From Castanea sativa (Eukaryota; Streptophyta; Magnoliopsida; Fagales; Fagaceae): a stretch of DNA of 64,000 nt. The position numbers and the translations under genes were made by a program. The notes under the pieces were generated by a model, which was given only the letters and a program-made list of their open reading frames with translations, did not search any database and was not told the origin of the DNA. The DNA is taken from positions 38,429,634-38,493,633 of the forward strand of contig NC_134014.1 in NCBI RefSeq assembly GCF_040712315.1, read 5' to 3'. This document shows, piece after piece, positions 23,855 through 36,225 of the stretch (position 1 is its first letter; every line of letters starts with the position of its first letter).

Positions 23855-25285
23855 TGTTAGGATTTGTGCCCTTAAATCCTATTGTATAATGCTATGTATG
23901 ATATTATGTATGACATTATGTATGACATGATGTATGACTTAATATTGTGATTGATAAAGTTATTTTATTATTATCTAAAATAATGGTAACATGAATATGG
24001 GACATTATCATATAGTCCATGAGATGCATTGTATGTGATTTATGTGAAAAGTCACAGAAGATGTAAATCACAAGTTCTTTGTAAACTCAGAATTTATAGT
24101 TCATAGTCGGTGATGAAATTGGACATTTCATCTGCGAAGACTATAACGTATCAACTAAGATGGTTTGTCTTGATCATGGAAGTGGAGACTTCTAGTTGAT
24201 ATGTTGATATGTTTTAAGAGTTAAGACATATTGAACAGGACTGCTATGAGATTTATTATTCTCCTAACGACTGTCAAATGAATAATAAATCTCACGACTT
24301 CTATTTGCATGAACTCTTAATCCTGAGAGAATAATGGACCTGATCATGAGGTGTGGGTTGCTTTGATATATCAAGAGTAAGATCTAAAGTGACGGTCAAA
24401 ACCTCAGTATGTTGGGCAGCCACATTTAGTGTTGATGGAACATATATTCTCAAGATGGAATTCATAGTCTCTTGATGGAGATATAAAATATTCCCTTGAG
24501 ATAAGTTTAATGGGTTCAGTTATTCAGAGAGTTAGGCCTAACCACTTTAGTAAGAAATTGCTCAAGTATATATTTATGAAATTGGATTTCATAAATATAT
24601 AATGAATAACTTTAAAGGATTAAACCGGGTACTCAAGGATAAGATATAGTAATTTACAAAGTGGCAGTCTACATTTATGACTTTGTGTTACTACGAATAT
24701 TTTATGAAGGGATTGCATGTATAATAAAGTTTTGGGATATAATTTATTAATAAGGCTTAGAGTACAATTATATTTATATAGTGGTATTAAATATAATTAA
24801 TGGTAACTTTGGACTTGTCAAGAGTTGACGGAAAAGCCCAAGGCCTATTGGAGCTAGTGTCTTATTGGTCCCTTTTGGTCCCACTTCAAGCCACACACTA
24901 AAGCCCAATTGGAAAGGCCCAATAGGCCAGCCCAATTAGATAATTAGTTAGTTATAAAGGGAGAAATATACAGAATTTTTTATGAGAAGAAAGAGAAAAT
25001 AAGAAACGGTGTGTGAGAGAGTGTGAGACACACTTTCATTCTCTCTTGAAAACTGATTGAGAGACCACACATCTTGGGCGTAAAGTGGAATTGGAGTGAA
25101 GATTAAAAGTGTTCCCAAGTGCTTCTAATCTTTGTTTTGAATTTCTCCACACCAAGGTACGCCATCTTGTTCTTAAATTCTGAAATTTACATAGTGCACG
25201 TTATCAATCATGAATGAAATAGATCCTTGTTTGTTACTTTCGCTATGTGTTTTGTATGAGATACAAAATCAAAATTTTTCCTTCA
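23855..25285 (+). repeat. 5' LTR of copia element
   Basis: 1431 bp, long for a plant copia element, starting TGTTAGGATTTGTGCCC and ending TTTTTCCTTCA. Near its start are short direct repeats (ATGTATGAYATTATGTATGAC). Promoter and polyadenylation signals must lie here, but I cannot place them with confidence. Confidence 0.95.
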
Positions 25286-25303
25286 ATTGGTATCAGAGCC
25301 AGG
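25286..25303 (+). promoter_or_regulatory. Primer-binding site (initiator tRNA-Met type)
   Basis: ATTGGTATCAGAGCCAGG lies directly after the 5' LTR. TGGTATCAGAGC is the usual plant copia site complementary to the 3' end of initiator methionine tRNA, which primes minus-strand DNA synthesis. Confidence 0.95.
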
Positions 25304-25417
25304 TTTTCATATCATGATTGTATAGCGTGTGATTGAATTTTAGAATTTAAGAAAACTGTTATCTTTGTCTTTCAATTTTCTGCATCATTTGGATATAATG
25401 AAGAGAATTGCATCACT

Positions 25418-25462
<45 letters not shown>

Positions 25463-25794
25463 GTCTTCACAAGGATATATATTATTGTTGATCAAGTACC
25501 GTGTTCTTAGTTTTGTCAATGGAGATTTTAGTTATCAAACAGTTTCGGATTGAAAGGCATTGTTTTGTGGCCTACGGTATCTTTGTGATACACCAAGACC
25601 AAATGAAACATGCTCAGTATATGTTGAAGCAACTGTTTTATAACTGTTCTTTGTTTGCACCGCTTGGCCTATTGTTTTCATGGCATGGATTTAATGTAAT
25701 TGCATGGCTTCCATGGCTTGACTTTAATGCTTGGCTATCTTGTGTTTTTAAGAGATTGAATCCGTATAAAGCAATCTAAGCCTCTGAAGGTTAC

Positions 25795-25847
<53 letters not shown>

Positions 25848-25938
25848 GTAATAATTATATATTACATATATTAATTTGTATATTATATTATATATAATAT
25901 AATTTGAATTTTTATATGTACTAAGGGTTTTTATTACG

Positions 25939-25989
<51 letters not shown>

Positions 25990-26693
25990 AATGCTAGTTT
26001 AATGAAATTTATTCCTAATGAGATTAGGATTATATTTTTTTCACGTGTCTAGCATTATTATGGTTTTTGACCTTAAAAACCTTTATTTTAAAATATCTAG
26101 TGAGAGAGAGATACAAGGGTTGGATCTCATGGCCTCCATTGTTGGTTCATAGTAGTGTGAAATATATACTTTATCTTTGCCTCGAGCTTAGCATTCCATG
26201 CGGAGAGTATTTATTTCATGGTCCTACAAGATTGAATTTCCTGGTTTATAGTGGTTTGATAAACACCTTGTCTTAGCTTCGAGCTTTGCATTCCATGCGG
26301 AGGATGTTTTATCATGGTACTTCAAAATAAGCCTATTAAAGGAATGAAATGTGGTTACACATGATTCTAGACAATGGTATACACTATACTAAGTATTATA
26401 GTATCCTCTAGGCTGAGTTCTTACTATTATTACTTAGAGGCTAAATGTAAAACGGCATATTATTAGTGTTTGATAAGAGTTATCATGATAGAACTAATAA
26501 TGAGAATAGTTCTCAATCAATCATAGTATTTTATGTTCACTCTATGCTGAAAGATATTGAATATGAGATTAGGTTGTCGTTGCATATATTATTTTATAAT
26601 TTTTGTTAAGGTTCCATATTATATGCTTATATGCTAAATTGATAATGTCTAGTTTACTTATTATATTCATGTTTATTATTTTCAGATTTTATC
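25304..26693 (+). other. Long leader of copia element with microsatellites
   Basis: A 1.4-kb untranslated stretch between primer site and gag. It contains GT/AT runs at 25417-25458 and AT runs at 25798-25842 and 25941-25986. An imperfect direct repeat, GCATTCCATGCGGAG, occurs at about 26191 and 26289. I see no coding potential. Confidence 0.8.
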
Positions 26694-29600
26694 ATGGCAT
26701 CATTTAGCCCACTTGTTTCTATTCTTAACCAAAACAAACTGACTGGATCCAACTATGTTGATTGGAAAAGAAATTTGGACATTGTTCTTACTGCTGAAGA
26801 GCACAAATATGTGCTTACTCAACCATGTCCTACCTTTCCTTCATTAGATGCTCCTCTTGAGGAAAAACAGCGATATGATCGTTGGCAAAAATCTAATGAG
26901 ATGGCCAAGTGCTATATCCTAGTATCTATCTCAAATGTTCTACAGCATCAAATGCAGGATGTAGAACTTGCTTCGAACATAATGCATAGTCTGAAGGAGA
27001 TGCTTGGTGAGCAAGGCCGTTCTGCAAGGCAAGAAACCATGAGGCAAATTTATAATACCAAAATGGCTGCAGGAAGTTCAGTGAGGAAGCATTGTCTTAG
27101 GATGATTGCTAATCTGAACACATTAGAAATTTTAGGTGCCGACATTGATGGAGAATCCCAAGTGAATATAATACTCCAGTCACTACCAGAATCATTCAAA
27201 GAATTCAGACTCAATTATAATATGAACAAAAAGATTTATTCTTTGTCTGAATTAATGAATGAGTTAGTGGCGGCGGAAGGCATCCTTGGTACTTCTAGTG
27301 TTGAAGCCAATGTGGGTGAAGCTTCTACTTCTCAACCTAAGTCGAAAGGCAAGGGTAAGAAGAAGAAGAAGAAGGACTTCATTAAGAAAGATGGTAAACA
27401 AATTGCCTTAGGGGTTGCCAACAAAGGAAAGAAAACCAAAAGAAAGTGTTTCCATTGTGGTGAGAAAGGACATTGGAAGAGGAATTGTCCAATATTCAAG
27501 GCTGCCAAGAATAAGGGTATGAAAAGTTCATTTCTTCTTGAAATATGTTTGGTACAGAATCCAACGGATTTCTGGTGTGTGGATTCAGGTTGTACTAATC
27601 ATATCTGCAATTCTTTGCAGGGGTTCCAGGAGACCAGAAAGTTGAATGAGGGAGAACTATTTCTTACTTTGGCTGATGGGAGCAAGATTCCGGTTGAAGC
27701 TGTTGAAGTGTTTAATTTGTGTTTTAAGTCTAGAGTTTTAATATTGGAAGACTGTTTGTATATACCTAATGTTCGTAGGAATTTAATTTCTGCAACTTAC
27801 TTAGGTAAACATGGATATTGTATTATCCTGAAAGACAATGTTGTAATAAAGAAGGATAAAGTATTTATTTGTTCTGGCAATATTGTAGATGGTCTTTATA
27901 TTTTAACTCCTGATAAGCATGAATTATACAATTCTGAATTAGATAGTAACTCTCATGTGAATCATTAAAGAGAAAGTTTCCTTCTACTAGTGATGCATAT
28001 TTATGGCACTTGCGTTTAGGTCATATTGATTCAAGTAGGATTCAAAGACTAATCAAAGATGGACTTTTACAGCCCATGGACTTTGATGGTTTTCCAATTT
28101 GCGAATCTTGTTTGGAAGGTAAGATGACCAAACGACTTTTTAATGCAAAGGGTAGAAGAGCCCAAGATTTGCTAGAATTAGTACATTTAGATGTATGTGG
28201 CCCTATGTCAATCCAAGCAAGAGATGGCTATGAGTATTTCATTACTTTCACTGATGATTACTCTAAATTTTGTTATGTGTACCTAATGAAACGGAAGCCC
28301 GAAGCCTTTGAAAAGTTCAAAGAGTTTAGAGCTGAAGTTAAGAATCAATTGGGTAAACACATAAAGGTCATTCGATCTGATCGAGGTGGCGAATACCTTC
28401 TTGGTGATTTTAAGGATTACTTGACTGAAAATGGGATTATATTCCAGTTGACTGCACCTGGAACTCCACAACAAAATGGTGTAGCAGAAAGAACGAATAG
28501 GACTCTTTTAGATATGGTTAGGTCCATGTTGAGTTATTCGACTCTACCAATTTCTTTTTGGGGATATGCCTTAAATACTGCAATGTATCTTTTGAATTTA
28601 GTACCTTCGAAGTCTATTCCTAAAACACCTGTAGAGTTGTGGAATGGGCATAAGCCTAGTATGAGACATCTCCACATTTGGGGTTGTCCAGCACGTGTTG
28701 AAAGGAAAGCCTGACAAGTTACAGTCTAAAATAGAAGTGGTATTTTTTGTAGGGTATCCAAAAGGGACAGTTGGAGGTTTATTCTATGGTCATAAGGATA
28801 ATAAAGTGTTTGTTAGCACAAATGCCAAATTCTTGGAAAATGACTATATGAATAATTTTACTCCGAGAAGTAGAGTTGTCTTGGCTGAAATGAATGAACC
28901 TGTACTTGAACAACCAATGGATGAAACTAGGGATGATGTGACTATATTAGATACACCACAAGATACTACTCATGAGATGTCTAATACACAGGTGCCTCGT
29001 CGTAGTGGGAGAATTATTCGGCCTCCTATAAGATTCATAGGTTTGGGAGAAACTTATGAGGCTATCTCAGAAGAGGCTGAATCGGATCCTTACACTTATG
29101 ATGAAGCAATAAATGATATAGATGCACATCATTGGGTCCAAACTATGAAATCTGAATTGAATTCTATGTATTCCAATTATGTATAGGATCTTGTAAAGGC
29201 GCCTAACGGCATTAAACCTGTTGGTTGCAAATGGGTTTACAAGAGAAAGAGAGGGATAGATGGAAAAGTTGAAACCTTTAAAGCAAGACTAGTGGCGAAA
29301 GAGTATACACAAAAAGAAGGTATTGATTATGATGAAATTTTTTCGCTAGTAGCCATGCTTAAATTTATCAGAATTCTCTTATCCATTGCTGCTCACTATG
29401 ATTATGAGATTTGGCAAATGGATGTCAAGACTGCATTTCTTAATGGCAATCTTGAAGAGGAAATATACATGTTGCAACCGGAAGGTTTCATAGCAAAGAA
29501 CCAAGAGCATATGGTATGCAAGTTGAATAAGTCCATTTATGGACTTAAACAAGCATCTAGGTCATGGAACATCAGATTTGATCAAGCAATCAAGTCATTT

Positions 29601-30661
29601 GGTTTTGAACAAAATCTTGATGAACCATGTGTGTATAAAAGACATCGAGACAAAGTAGTAATGTTCCTAGTGCTTTATGTTGATGATATTCTACTCATTG
29701 GGAATCATGTAAGGGTAATGTCATCGGTTAAAGTTTGGTTGTCAAGCCAATTTGATATGAAGGACTTGGGTGAGGCTAACTTTATTCTAGGGATCAAGCT
29801 TTGGTGAGATCGCAAGAATAAGATATTAGGCTTATCACAAGCTGGATATATAGATAAGGTCCTAGAACGGTTTAGCATGCAAAACTCCAAGAATTGATTG
29901 CTTCCTTTTAGACATGGAGTTCCTCTGTCTGATGACCAAAGGCCTAAGACTCAAGAGGAAGAAAATATGATGAGACAAGTTCCTTATGCTTCTGCAGTGG
30001 GAAGTCTTATGTATGCCATGCTTTGTACTAGACCAGATATTTGTTATTTAGTTGGCATGGTCAGCCGATATCAATCAAATCCAGGACCAAAACATTGGCA
30101 AGCTGTAAAGAATATTCTCAAGTATCTTAGGAGAACGAGAGATTATATGTTTGTTTACCGGTGTGAGGATTTAATTCCCATTGGCTATACAGATTTAGAC
30201 TTTTAGTCAAATCTAGATTTCAGAAAATCCACTTCAGGATGTGTTTTCACCTTGGGAGGTGGAGCCATAAGTTGGAGGAGTGTTAAGCAATCTTGTATTG
30301 CGGACTCCACCATAGAAGCCGAGTATGTTGCTGCTTATGAAGCAGTAAAGGAAGCTGTTTGGCTCAAGAAATTCCTTTCTGATCTTGGTGTTATGAGAAT
30401 GGAGCAAGTTCCCATCACATTGTTTTGCGACAATAGTAGAGCGGTTGCACAATCCAAAGATCCAAGAAATCACAAGAAAGGAAAGCACATTGAGAGGAAG
30501 TACCACATCATTCGAGACATTGTTACTCGTGGAGATGTTGTGGTAGCAAAGATTGAAAGTGCAAATAATCTAGCAGATCCCTTTACCAAAGTCTTGCCTC
30601 AAAGGACTTTCGAGTCACATTTGGAAGCAATGGGAGTTAGATTAGTGCACAATAGTGTTTA
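26694..30661 (+). pseudogene. Copia Gag-Pol polyprotein, six lesions
   Basis: The ATG at 26694 opens Gag (UBN2 type: LTGSNYVDWKRNLDIVL), followed by a CCHC knuckle (CFHCGEKGHWKRNC, 27447-27488) and protease WCVDSGCTNHIC. After a frameshift at about 27965 come the integrase zinc region ([13 protein letters not shown]) and core ([29 protein letters not shown]). After a 2-nt loss at about 28693 come the chromodomain-free linker and RT (IWQMDVKTAFLNG, LYVDDILLIGN with YVDD intact at 29676-29687), then RNase H (ADSTIEAEYVAAYEA). Nonsense codons lie at 29184 (TGG to TAG), 29805 (CGA to TGA), 29895 and 30204. The polyprotein would otherwise be about 1320 aa, normal for the family. It ends 16 bp before the 3' LTR. 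Confidence 0.95.
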
Positions 30662-30676
30662 GGGCAAATGGGAGAT
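30661..30676 (+). promoter_or_regulatory. Polypurine tract of copia element
   Basis: AGGGCAAATGGGAGAT lies directly before the 3' LTR, the standard place for priming plus-strand synthesis. Confidence 0.85.
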
Positions 30677-32107
30677 TGTTAGGATTTGTGCCCTTAAATC
30701 CTATTGTATGATGCTATGTATGATATTATGTATGACATTATGTATGACATGATGTATAACTTAATATTATGATTGATAAAGTTATTTTATTATTATCTAA
30801 AATAATGGTAACATGAATATGGGACATTATCATATAGTCCATGAGATGCATTGTATGTGATTTATGTGAAAAGTCACAGAAGATGTAAATCACAAGTTCT
30901 TTGTAAACTTAGAATTTATAGTTCGTAGTCGGTGATGAAATTGGGCATTTCATCTACGAAGACTATAACGTATCAACTAAGATGGTTTGTCTTGATCATG
31001 GAAGTGGAGACTTCTAGTTGATATGTTGATATGTTTTAAGAGTTAAGACATATTGAACAGGACTGCTGTGAGATTTATTATTCTCCTAACGACTATCAAA
31101 TGAATAATAAATCTCACGACTTCTATTTGCATGAACTCTTAATCCTGAGAGAATAATGGACCTGATCATGAGGTGTGGGTTGCTTTGATATATCAGGAGT
31201 GAGATCTAAAGTGAGAGTCAAAACCTCAGTATGTTAGGCAGCCACATTTAGTGTTGATGGAACATATATTCTCAAGATGGAATTCATAGTCTCTTGATGG
31301 AGATATAAAATATTCCCTTGAGATAAGTTTAATGGGTTCAGTTATTCAGAGAGTTAGGTCTAACCACTTTAGTAAGAAATTGCTAAAGTATATATTTATG
31401 AAATTGGATTTCATAAATATATAATGAATAACTTTAAAGGATTAAACCGGGTACTCAAGGATAAGATGTAGTAATTTACAAAGTGACAGTCTACATTTAT
31501 GACTTTGTGTTACTACGAATATTTTATGAAGGGGTTGCATGTATAATAAAGTCTTGGGATATAATTTATTAATAAGGTCTAGAGTGCAATTATATTTATA
31601 TAATGGTATTAAATATAATTAATGGTAACTTTGAACTTGTCAAGAGTTGACGGAAAAGCCCAAGGCCCATTGGAGCTGGTGTCTTATTGGTCCCTTTTGG
31701 TCCCACTTCAAGCCACACACTAAAGTTCAATTGGAAAGGCCCAATAGGCCGGCCCAATTAGATAATCAGTTAGTTATAAAGGGAGAAACATACAGAATTT
31801 TTTATGAGAAGAAAAAGAAAATAAGAAACGGTGTGTGAGAGAGTGTGAGACACACTTTCATTCTCCCTTGAAAACTGATTGAGAGACCACACATCTTGGG
31901 CGTAAAGTGGAATTGGAGTGAAAATTAAAAGTGTTCCCAAGTGCTTCTAATCTTTGTTTTGAATTTCTCCACACTGAGGTACGCTATCTTGTTCTTAAAT
32001 TCTGAAATTTACATAGTGCACGTTATCGAGCATGAATGAAATAGATCCTTGTTTGTTGCTTCCGCTATGTGTTTTGTATGAGATACAAAACCAGAATTTT
32101 TCCTTCA
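30677..32107 (+). repeat. 3' LTR of copia element
   Basis: 1431 bp, collinear with the 5' LTR. About 44 differences, mostly transitions, indicate an insertion that is not very recent. The target duplication TGATA follows. Confidence 0.95.
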
Positions 32108-32220
32108 TGATATTGATAATAGTGATAATTATGTAATGTGAATAAAGGAAAATCTGCCACTAATTGAGTCAGCTATTACTCATGATGTACTAAATTTATC
32201 TTTATCTTAATAAATTTACA
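32108..32220 (+). pseudogene. LINE RNase H relic, first tandem unit (right part)
   Basis: Continues the unit interrupted at 23854. It encodes the end of an RVT_3 RNase H and its tail, corresponding to NPPLIESAITHDV in the family. It joins directly to the second unit at 32221. Confidence 0.75.
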
Positions 32221-32704
32221 AGGTGAACGTGGATGGGGTGGTTTTTGCTTAGTCTCGACAGGCGAGTGTAGGTGTGGAAATTTGAGATCATGAGGGAAGA
32301 GTTACGGCTACTTTAAGTAGAAGATTTCATCAACCGTTGGGGCTGTTGGAGATTGAAGTGAAAGCCATGGAGGTATGAGTGTCTTTTGCTTGGGATGTTG
32401 GTCTAAAAGATGTGGTCTTTGAATGTGATTCTAAGATAGTAGCTGATACTCTTTAGGGATAATACACACCACCTGTGGTTGTCTCAAACATTCTAGCTAG
32501 GGTAGCTCTGAAGCTCCTAGACTTCCAATCAATAAAAGTCTCTCATGTAAAGCGTCAAGGCAAAATACCAGCTTATATTTTGTATGTGAATGATATAGAT
32601 AATAGTGATAATTATGTAATGTGAATAGAGGAAAATCCGCCACTGATTGAATTAGCCATTACTCATGATGTACTGAATTTATCTTCATCTTAATAAAAAT
32701 ACAA
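32221..32704 (+). pseudogene. LINE RNase H relic, second tandem unit
   Basis: A direct repeat of 23476-23854 plus 32108-32220, about 485 bp, with perhaps 90% identity. It starts AGGTGAACGTGGATGGGG and keeps VNVDGVVFA and the CDSK stretch. It has several stops. There is no copia insertion here, so the tandem duplication or the insertion can be ordered: the target was already doubled, or was doubled without the element. Confidence 0.8.
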
Positions 32705-33171
32705 GTTTTACATAAATTTTTTTAAAAAAAACTAAAAAGTATTAGGTATCGTGGACATTTATGTATTTTAAATATAAATGTACTTTGAAGGACTATTGGA
32801 GGTGTAATAGAATATGAAATCACAGTATCTTTTTTTAGTGGTTGTTGAGAACCTTGAGGTAAAGATTTTTTATTTTTAGACTTCGAAATTGGTGTATTGT
32901 TATTTGTAGAAAAAGAAAAAATAAAGAAAAATATGCCCTTTTGCAGGCTTACGATTGTGTTAAAAATTGTTTTTTTTTTTTTGGGTTTTATTTATTTATT
33001 TATAAATTCCAACTTTTTTTTTAGAATTTATAAATTCCAACTTAAAATACTAACAATTAATCAAATTATAAAACTATACAATAACATAGAAGATGAAATT
33101 CATGCCCTACAAAAAAGTTAAATAGCCACTTTAATGCAAATCTAAAACCCAAAACACCCCCCCCCCCCCCC

Positions 33172-33203
<32 letters not shown>

Positions 33204-33489
33204 AACAAATAAATTAATAATTTTAAAACAGAAGTTTAGAGAAATTATGTCATGTCTATTACTTCCTAACTTACAACACATTCAACACAATTCCTAAATC
33301 ATGTAGGATGGTAAACACGACTTGCTTGTAGAATTTATTGGAGCACGATATAATTTTGTAATTACCAATACTCATGGATTGTTGATTTATCTTAAACGAA
33401 TTACAATTTGCATTTAACATATGCTTGAATTTTCCAAGATTAATTATTATTTGTAATATTTCTTTCACGATAAAATTAAATCCCGCACA
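32705..33489. other. AT-rich intergenic, poly-C/(AC)n run
   Basis: No supportable gene. A 16-bp C run at 33157-33172 continues as (AC)n to 33199. Confidence 0.6.
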
Positions 33490-33660
33490 AGGCAAGTTTA
33501 ACACTAGTCAAACTCCCTCAAGTCAGACTTATGCAAATCTATCGGGAAGCCAATAAAAATGCAGACATGTTAGCCAAAAGAGGATGCCCTTAGGGTGAAG
33601 ATTTTGTTGTTTTTTATGCCAATAAATATGGAAACTTCTCTTTTGTTAAGCTTTGATGTT
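33490..33660 (+). pseudogene. LINE RNase H C-terminal fragment
   Basis: The frame reads QIYREANKNADMLAKRGCP and, after TAG, GEDFVVFYANKYGN. This is the classical end of RVT_3 RNase H domains in plant LINEs (YREANxxADxLAKxG). It is isolated from the relics at 23476-32704 and may be the remaining end of another insertion. Confidence 0.75.
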
Positions 33661-34605
33661 TATGGTTTGTACGGTAATAGAATGTCTGCCGCTTATGTCT
33701 TTTGGATGGTTTTTTTTTTAATGTTAATCTCCTTATTACCAACAAATAAGAATTATTAAAAACAAAGTAGAGAAAGTAAAAAGTAAAAATCAGTAAAAAT
33801 GTTATCATTAAAAATCAGTTGATTAATGTGTACATATCCAAGAATATTAATAAAAAAAAATGTACATCCTCATTCCATGGAACACTGTAACATGTTATGT
33901 TAAGTTTAAATTATTATATAACTTTAGAATTGTACCATTTGTTTTTCTTTCAAAATATAAGTATAATTTCTATATTAGAGAAACTTGAAAATTAAGTTAA
34001 TATTTTGAATATTTATCATTTTTATTGCTTTTTTAGAGCTCATGTCTCCAATTTATAATGCTTATTTTGTTTGTATTTTTTACCGCAAAACTAAAGAGTT
34101 TGGATCAAATAGAATAAAATTTCATACTTTTCAACCCATAAATTAAGAATAAATATATAAATTTTGAGCCCGAAACTAAAAGGAAACCTACAAAAAAATC
34201 AATTTGAGACCCATTTAATCCAAAATGGACCGAATGGACCAATGAGGCCTGAAAGAGACCGATTGGACCAAATGAAACTGAAGTAAACCAAATGGACCAA
34301 AGTGGACCAAATAATTTTTTTTTATTAATGTTGTTGATGTGAAACTAACTAATCATGTCATTTTGTATTTTTTTTTATACTATTAAAAATTTAAATGAAA
34401 ACGTTCATAAGATGTATTATATTATTTGAAAGATTGTGTTGTTTGATTAACATTAATTTAAAAAATGCTTAAATAACTTCATGTACTAATAAATTTGGAC
34501 AAAATAATTAAATTTATTTATTTAGTTATTTACTAATAGATTTTGCTTCTGAAATGGATGTAGTAAAAATGAATATTACACTTAAACTTTTAGACTTATA
34601 TGTAT
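33661..34605. other. AT-rich intergenic with GGACCAAAT-type short repeats
   Basis: No gene seen. About 34222-34312 holds seven or so imperfect copies of TGGACCRAATG spaced 10-15 bp, otherwise simple AT-rich sequence. Confidence 0.5.
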
Positions 34606-34801
34606 GAGATAGGTTCAAGTTACACCTAGTGTAATTTTAAAAAGTTACACATTTTTTAAACCATTAGATTTAAGTTGATCTAACAATTAAAAAAAAGACT
34701 ATAATTATTACAAATATTCAGATTAGAATCTAATTAATTACCCTCATTTATTACCTTTTAAACCCAAAAAAAGTTTGACTTCTGACTCTCTCTCTCATTT
34801 A

Positions 34802-34853
<52 letters not shown>

Positions 34854-36113
34854 ACCACCTCCACAAGTTGCAAGCAAAAAGAAAAGAAAAAAAGAAGAAG
34901 CAAAATGGTATACAATGATGCTATTGCTGGCATACCATATCATAAGCAATTGGTTATTACAAGACCATCCTTGAAGATCAATCTTAGATGCTTAGTGATG
35001 GTTGTGGGTGTTGGAACGCAAAAGTGTGTTCTATGTCAACTTTCATATGCAACTTACTTGCTCCTTCAGCTACCATTTCCCTTTTCTTTCTTCTTTTAGA
35101 GTTTGTAAGAAATTAATCTTGTTACTGCAAAGGATTATGAGATAACTCTGGAGTTCAAAATAGTGATAGCAATTCAACCTTTTAGACTTTGGTGATGCAT
35201 AAAGTTTAATTAAGGAACCTGAATGCCATATAGTCATGGTCCTGCCTTTTGTCATTCCTGCTTGCGTGCATGTGATCGATATTTTGCATAGCTTAAAGGA
35301 ACCTGTCAATTTTATGTTAGTAGAACTATAAAACATTATCAGTACTTTGGACCACCTACAAGCATGCACAGGTTTAGCCAAAAAAAATTAGATAAAGGTA
35401 TTTAGGGTGGTCTAAAGGGATTTTGCCTTGGTATCATGTACTTACTAGAATGGTGCAGGATTGGCAAATGACTTTTATATTAGGCCTTCTAAAAGCTCAT
35501 GCTATGACTTTCACATTGATCCTATGACGACTTTGTATTAGGAAGCATAACCCAATCAAGTCGTGACTTATATTTGCTTACAATGGGACAAGACAACGAC
35601 TTTGAAATACTACGATCTTCTTGATAAAAACATAAATGAACCTAATTTTGTACTATTTCCATTTCTATTGGAAAAGAAAATAACTTAGCACATAAATTAT
35701 AAGATATCAAATCATTACATTTTTCTTTTCTTGAATAATCGTGGTGATCAAAATCTCTTCCACCCTCAAAACTTGTTTGTCAATCGTGGTGATCAGAAAT
35801 CCCATTATGCAAGCAGCAGCTGTGGCTTTTTTTTTTCCCATCTGCCGGCAACTTGGCCGTGGAGGTGGAAGAGCAGTGGAGGAGAAAGAAAGAGAGAGAA
35901 ATGTGTAGTTGAGGAGAAGGAGAGAGATGTATACCTTTTTTAAGGTTTAAAGATAGCTGTGGAATGTAATAAATAGGAGATAATTAATGAAATCTTAATT
36001 AGAATATTACCATTAATGGGTATCTTTTTTGACCGTTGGATCTACTTAAATATGATGGTTTAGAAAATGTGTAACTCTAAAGAGTTACACCAGGTGTAAC
36101 TTGAACCCGTCTC
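34606..36113. mobile_element. Mutator-like TIR element, non-autonomous, 1.5 kb
   Basis: Left end GAGATAGGTTCAAGTTACAC and its inverse ending at about 36113 share roughly 85 bp of imperfect inverted repeat, including AAGTTACACCTRGTGTAA and GTTACACATTTTYTAAACCAT. No transposase is seen. The interior has a CT run (34805-34850), a short ORF at 34905-35099 starting MVYNDAIAGIPYHKQ, and one at 35731-35943. Neither is recognised, and both may be chance or captured sequence. No target duplication can be read, because the right flank is a CT microsatellite. Confidence 0.65.
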
Positions 36114-36123
36114 TCTCTCTCTC

Positions 36124-36154
<31 letters not shown>

Positions 36155-36215
36155 ACTTAAATATGATGGTTTAGAAAATGTGTAACTCTAAAGAGTTACA
36201 CCAGGTGTATCTGAT
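36043..36215. repeat. Direct repeat of TIR end flanking a (CT)n run
   Basis: About 57 bp (starting CTACTTAAATATGATGG) occurs at about 36043-36100 and again at about 36153-36210, on both sides of (CT)n at 36110-36154. This looks like a local duplication of the right TIR. Confidence 0.85.
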
Positions 36216-36225
36216 CATTGGTTCA

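Larger units (their letters stand above)
23855..32107 (+). mobile_element. Full-length Ty1/copia retrotransposon, decayed
   Basis: LTRs 23855-25285 and 30677-32107 are both 1431 bp and begin TGTTAGG and end CTTCA. The 5-bp target duplication TGATA lies at 23850-23854 and 32108-32112. The primer-binding site, gag-pol and polypurine tract are in the expected order. Protease and integrase precede RT, which defines the copia superfamily. By eye I count about 44 substitutions and no net indel between the LTRs, about 97% identity. Coding lesions make it non-autonomous. Confidence 0.97.

Noticed and set aside
25288..25299. Possible tRNA gene from TGGTATCAGAGC
   Set aside because: It is the 12-nt primer-binding complement only; there is no cloverleaf around it.
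33066..33281. Minus-strand frame with runs of Val/Cys and Gly
   Set aside because: It is the translation of the poly-C/(AC)n microsatellite.
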